NCBI GenBank assembly: GCA_016713445.1
Contig: JADJPB010000012.1
Location: 62,001 to 126,000, forward strand
Direction: 5' to 3'
Origin: Bacteroidota bacterium
Lineage (GTDB): Bacteria > Bacteroidota > Bacteroidia > AKYH767-A > OLB10
Length of the DNA stretch: 64,000 nucleotides
The translations under genes were made by a program, and so were the position numbers. Below the pieces are notes generated by a model. The model made no database searches. It saw nothing but the letters and a program-made list of their open reading frames with translations, and was not told the DNA's origin. Positions 59,969 through 64,000 of this stretch are shown here, one piece after another; position 1 is the stretch's first letter; each line of letters opens with the position of its first letter.

Positions 59969-61302
59969 CCTGCTATTGAGCTTCGGAGCTCTAGCACAAT
60001 GGGACGATACAGATCCGCCTCTCCAAAGAATTCCATCAGCAAAAAAGAGATGCCTTAAGAGCGCTGATGCCCGAAAAATCTGCTGCGGTATTTTTGCGAA
60101 TCCCGTTCGCAACAGAAGCAACGATGTCGATTTTCAGTTCAGTCAAAATCCAAATTTTTATTACCTCACGGATATTTAGAGCCCAATGCTGCACTCATCA
60201 TATTAAAAGATCCGCGCGTTTTTGATGGTGTTTCTACCAATGAAATATTATTTGTGCAAGATCGAAATCCATCCAGTGAAATTTGGACAGGCAAACGATT
60301 AGGAGTAGATGGAGCCAAGCAAATGTTAGGTTTTAATAGTGTTTACAAAGGCATCGACTTAAAAGAATTTGGATTGAATTGGAGTACACTATACGAAGTC
60401 ATGGTTATCTATCCTAATCAACCGAATCATTCTCCATTGGCGAATGCGGAGTTGGGCGATTTGGTAGATTATTTTCAAGAGGCAACCAAGAAATCGAAAG
60501 TGGTCGTAAATGAATCGGGATTAAAATCCATGATGAATACATTGCGGGAAATAAAAACCAAGGAAGAAATTGTTTTGATGCAAAAAGCGATGGACATTAC
60601 TATCGATGGTTTCAAAGCGATGATCAAACAACTCGAGCCCGGCATGAGTGAGTATGAAGCTCAAGCCATCATTGAGTATTATTCCAAAAAAGGTGGTTCC
60701 GAATACATGGGTTATCCTTCCATCTGCGGCGGAGGAAGTAATGCCTGTGTTTTGCATTATACGTATAATCGAAAAAGTTTAGAAGCAAAGATATGTTTTT
60801 GGTCGACATGGGTGCCGAGTATCACGGATACACCGCAGATATTACGCGAACGATTCCTGTCGATGGAAATTTTTCAACGGAAGAAAAAGCCATTTATAAT
60901 TTAGTGTTGCAAGCACAAAATGCAGGCATCGAAAAATGCAGAAAAGGAAATGATTTTAGAGCAGGACACAATGCCGCCTATGCTGTTATTGCAAAAGGCT
61001 TAATCGACTTAGGCATCATCAAAAAAGAATCAGAAGCAAAAAATTATTTCATGCATGGCACATCTCATTATTTAGGATTAGATGTGCACGACGCAGGAAC
61101 TTACCAGTCCTTACTTCCCGGAGTAGTGATGACCGTCGAGCCCGGCATCTACATCAACCAAGGCAGCAACTGCGATCCAAAATGGTGGGGAATAGGAGTG
61201 CGCATCGAAGATGATATTCTCGTTACCGATGGAGATCCTGTGAACATGACAATTAGTCTGCCAAGAAGTATTGAAGAGTTGGAGAAGATGATGGCAGAGT
61301 GA
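59941..61302 (+). CDS. M24 family Xaa-Pro aminopeptidase, exported (frame interrupted)
   Basis: About 454 residues joined. After repair the start gives a signal peptide, MRYSLPVFFLLLSFGALAQ. Creatinase-like N-terminal domain (NPVRNRSNDVDFQFSQNP) and pita-bread domain with the metal ligands in VDMGAEYHGYTADITRTIP, HGTSHYLGLDVHD and TVEPGIYI. It would remove N-terminal residues before proline from peptides outside the cytoplasm. Breaks: a T-run near 59963, an extra A near 60025, and further indels near 60095, 60172 and 60792. It sits between rpmB and rpmG, an unusual position. Confidence 0.85.
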
Positions 61303-61349
61303 TTAACCCCGCAGTGCTGCGAGGCAGGTTTGAAAATGTGGCGATTTGA

Positions 61350-61365
61350 TAGCGAGGCTTCGCTA
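61350..61365. repeat. TAGCGAGGCTTCGCTA hairpin
   Basis: Same eight central bases as the 50453/50840 hairpin (TCGCGAGGCTTCGCGA) with two changes, C to A and G to T, that pair with each other, so the stem is kept. Near it, 61309-61320, is a CGCAG/CTGCG short palindrome. Confidence 0.7.
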
Positions 61366-61411
61366 TGAAAATGGATAGCTTGTGAAAGAAAAACCTTATA
61401 GTGATTCGATA

Positions 61412-62935
61412 ATGCAAAAGCTAAAATACGCAGTTACTTTAATTATTTTGTTGTTTAATTTGGCACCGAATTATAGCTACTCGCAAGGGATGAGTTCTCA
61501 TTGGCTATTGGGATATGATTTTGGTTTGTTTGATACCAATGTCGTTTCAACTAAAGCGGATCTTTATTTTACCCAAAACAGACTACACACTAACTCCAGC
61601 TAATTTTAAAATGCCCTTTCGAGCTGCACAAGGTAATCTTTCTGATGAAAACGGCAATCTTTTAATGGTAAGCAATGGGTGTTGGATTGCTGATGCCACA
61701 GGGAGATACGATGCTTAATGGAGGAGGCTTAATTCCAAATGCATTTGCTAGTTCCAACTGGTGTAATAATTTTGTGGTCTTCCTTATACAAATTCATCCG
61801 TATTTGTTCCTGATCCTTAGATTCAAATTAGATTTACTTATTACATCAATCTGGCACAAGTTCTTCCAATTTTAAATCAAGTGGATTGTATTCACTGATT
61901 AACAAAACACTCAACGGAGGTTTAGGTGGAGTTGTGTCAGGTCAAAAGAATCAGGTTGCATTGCAGGTTGGTTTGAACCCGGGAATTGCAGTATGTAAAC
62001 ATGCTAATGGAATAGATTGGTGGGTGCTGGTTTTTAAAGATAGTTCTGATATTGTTTATACTATGCAATTAAGTGCATCCGGCTTTTCATCTCCTATTCA
62101 ACAAGCACTGGGAGTATCACCCCCAGTTTTTTTACTAGGCCAGATGACTTTCTCTCCTGATGGGAATAAATTTGCTTACTCATATTACGATGGTACATTT
62201 GGAGCGGCAAATAATTACATTCGATTATTTGATTTTAACAGATGCAATGGTATGCTTTCTAATAAAACCGAAGTGGTTTATATAGAAAATTATGGAGGAC
62301 TTGGTCTTTCTTTTTCAGCAGATTCAAAAAATTATACTAGTACCTTTTTAAAATATTTCAACTTAATTTAGACACTACTAATATCGCAGCAAGCTTAATA
62401 CTGTTGCGATCAACGATGGCTATTACTTTTCCTTACCCAGGTTTAGCAACTTCATTTTGGGTGATGACTTCTGCAGCTAATGGAAAATATATATCTCTTC
62501 TGGAAATAGTGTTATCGATTTCCACTTTATAAACTATCCAGATAGCAGTGGTATCGCATGTGATGTACAACAGCATGCAATTCATCTTCCATGTTACTCA
62601 TTTAGGAGTCATGTTTACCACCCTAACTATTACTTAGGCTGCGACACTACTTTAGGTTGCCCGTGTCTAGTTAGTACTGGAGTAAATGAATTTGGGCAAC
62701 ATGATTTCAGTATTAACTTATCGCCCAATCCAGGTAGCACGGGTTTTGAAATATTATATTTGCTTCCTCAAAATAAAAATGGAATCTTGAGTGTTTATGA
62801 TTTGCAAGGTCGGTTAAGTTATCATAAAAAATCTTAATCAATCTTAATAAATCAGTGTGCCAGCTTCAAAGTTATAAGATATCAACGATGCAGCTCTTTA
62901 ACCACCATAAATATTTTAAAATCAATAGTTTATAA
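61412..62935 (+). CDS. T9SS cargo protein of unknown function (frame interrupted many times)
   Basis: About 505 residues when joined. ATG 61412 gives the signal peptide MQKLKYAVTLIILLFNLAPN (GTG 61382 is an alternative). Fragments include MPFRAAQGNLSDENGNLLMVSNGCWIAD and GGGLIPNAFASSNWCNNF. A TFSPDGNKFAYSYYDGTFG region with a propeller-like strand follows, then DVQQHAIHLPCYSFRSHVY. The C-terminal sorting domain begins INLSPNPGSTGFEI and, after repair, ends YKISTMQLFNHHKYFKIN near 62931. It has at least seven breaks. It lies between rpmB and rpmG; role unknown, expected to be surface-exposed or secreted. Confidence 0.62.
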
Positions 62936-62962
62936 GCCATAAACATAATTTCCTTCGAATCC

Positions 62963-62994
62963 TTTGTATTTTGCCTTTTATCGTAGTATCTTTG
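62963..62994 (+). promoter_or_regulatory. rpmG promoter (-33 TTTG, -7 TATCTTTG)
   Basis: TTTG at 62963-62966 and TATCTTTG at 62987-62994, spacing 20. Box ends 34 bases before the rpmG ATG. Confidence 0.6.
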
Positions 62995-63028
62995 CCGACC
63001 CAAATTACGGGTAATAATACATTAAACC

Positions 63029-63199
63029 ATGGCTAAGAAAGGTAACCGCGTTCAGGTGATTATGGAGTGTACAGAGCATAAAAACTCTGGTATGCCAGGC
63101 ACCAGTCGTTACATCACCACCAAGAACAAGAAGAACACGACTGAGCGTTTAGAATTGAAAAAATTCAATCCTATCCTCAAGAAAAATGACGCTTCATAA
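63029..63199 (+). CDS. rpmG: Ribosomal protein bL33
   Basis: 56 residues. MAKKGNRVQVIMECTEHKNS start and a TTKNKKNTTERLELKKFNP body identify bL33. It has a single Cys, so it is the zinc-free type lacking a CxxC pair. DUF4295 follows after 39 bases and ftsY after that, the usual Bacteroidota order from this point. Confidence 0.96.
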   Translation: MAKKGNRVQVIMECTEHKNSGMPGTSRYITTKNKKNTTERLELKKFNPILKKNDAS

Positions 63200-63238
63200 A
63201 GAAATTAAATAATCGGCCTCCGCCCAATATAAAATAAC

Positions 63239-63394
63239 ATGGCTAAGAAAGTAGTTGCTACACTGAAAACCGGTAAAGGCAAAGAATTCTCGAAAGTGAT
63301 CAAAATGGTGAAATCACCAGTGACTGGATCTTATTCTTTTAAAGAAGAGATCGTGCACAATGACCATATTAAAGATTTCTTGAAAGAAAAGTAA
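63239..63394 (+). CDS. DUF4295 small protein
   Basis: 51 residues: MAKKVVATLKTGKGKEFSKV, then VTGSYSFKEEIVHNDHIKDFLKEK. A short basic protein of the Bacteroidota family DUF4295, always, in my experience, between rpmG and ftsY. It is thought by position to be ribosome-associated; there is no experimental basis in the sequence. Own start codon 39 bases after the rpmG stop. Confidence 0.88.
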   Translation: MAKKVVATLKTGKGKEFSKVIKMVKSPVTGSYSFKEEIVHNDHIKDFLKEK

Positions 63395-63419
63395 TATTCT
63401 GACAATCAACCAGATCAGA

Positions 63420-63450
63420 CAGCTTCTTTCCATCGAAAGAGGCTGTTTTT
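63420..63450 (+). terminator. Terminator after DUF4295
   Basis: CAGCTTCTTT (63420-63429) pairs with AAAGAGGCTG (63436-63445) with one T:G pair, followed by five T. Confidence 0.7.
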
Positions 63451-63473
63451 ATTAGTACCAAAAGCAAATTAAT

Positions 63474-64000
63474 ATGGGATTATTCGGATTCTTCAATAAA
63501 GAGAAAAAGGAGTCGCTCGATAAGGGACTCGAGAAAACCCGTGAGAGTTTTTTTTCAAAGATTACCAAGACCCTCATTGGTAAGACCCGCATCGACGATG
63601 AAGTACTCGATAATTTAGAAGAGATTTTAGTGACGAGTGATGGGGGTGTGAAACCACACTCAAAATTGTAAAGCGTATTCAAGATCGTGTGGCGCGAGAT
63701 AAATATTCAGGCACCAGCGAATTGAATCGCTTTTTGAAAGAGGAGATTGTTGGACTGATGTCGGAAAATACCGCCGGCAGCAAAGTCGATTTTAATTTAG
63801 TGGATGAGCTTCCGCCTAAACCGTATGTAATTATGGTGGTGGGCGTAAATGGAGTTGGAAAAACTACAACCATAGGTAAGTTAGCCTACGCTTTTAAGAA
63901 AGCTGGTAAGTCCGTGGTGCTTGGCGCTGCCGATACATTTCGTGCTGCAGCCGTGGATCAATTGATCATTTGGGCGAAGCGTGTGGATGTGCCTATCGTG
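63474..64000 (+). CDS. ftsY: Signal recognition particle receptor FtsY (partial, frame interrupted)
   Basis: Cut by the window end; about 175 residues visible when joined. N domain begins MGLFGFFNKEKKESLDKGLE. The frame breaks near 63640-63655 (a G-run) after ILVTSDGGV. The G domain then shows PPKPYVIMVVGVNGVGKTTTIGKLAY (P-loop) and AADTFRAAAVDQL (G2). FtsY is the membrane receptor GTPase that brings ribosomes with SRP to SecYEG. There is no long acidic A domain, as usual in this phylum. Confidence 0.92.

Overview
The window is AT-rich and comes from a member of the Bacteroidota. The evidence is four surface or secreted proteins with type IX secretion (T9SS) C-terminal signals, the gliding genes gldF and gldG, the phylum-restricted families DUF4834 and DUF4295, the TAnnTTTG promoter box, and a CarB without the C-terminal allosteric domain. 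The order (Flavobacteriales or a neighbour) cannot be fixed by eye. I count 53 protein genes and recognised no rRNA, tRNA, CRISPR array, prophage or insertion sequence.

Layout. 1-3.0 kb: glycosyltransferase, ECF sigma factor, rsmG and rpmH. 3.3-7.5 kb: hydrolase, carB and DUF4834. 8-32 kb: a long surface-glycan region with yfhO, three glycosyltransferase-type genes, two AsnB-type amidotransferases, two polysaccharide deacetylases, two large GNAT/FemAB-like acyltransferases, two methyltransferases, a Wzx-type flippase and three T9SS cargo proteins. 32-39.3 kb: TPR protein with a KirBac potassium channel, a ferredoxin-NADP-type reductase, xerD, aroQ, a CtlX-like amidinotransferase, a CoA-transferase, a GNAT and trmD. 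39.3-45.6 kb: a minus-strand exopolysaccharide operon running glycosyltransferase, wza, wzc, rfbC, wecA-like. 45.7-55.4 kb: gldF-gldG-DUF4340, dnaN, relA/spoT, fur, STAS, purA. 55.5-64 kb: OstA-like protein, DUF4197, cinA, rpmB, an M24 peptidase, a T9SS protein, rpmG, DUF4295 and the start of ftsY.

The genes fit a free-living surface-active bacterium that builds, modifies (amidation, acylation, deacetylation, methylation), flips and exports glycans and places large repeat-rich proteins on its surface through T9SS.

The dominant oddity is that 23 of the 53 genes are broken by frameshifts or in-frame stops. Most breaks sit in short homopolymers, and they hit genes expected to be essential (ftsY, carB, aroQ). 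I read this as indel error in the source assembly, not gene decay, and I give these genes as single whole spans. Other signals worth attention are a three-gene glycan-modification set present twice, terminator-like hairpins that contain the next gene's start codon, promoter boxes only 4-6 bases from start codons, an rpmB-rpmG pair split by two genes, and several families of short intergenic repeats.
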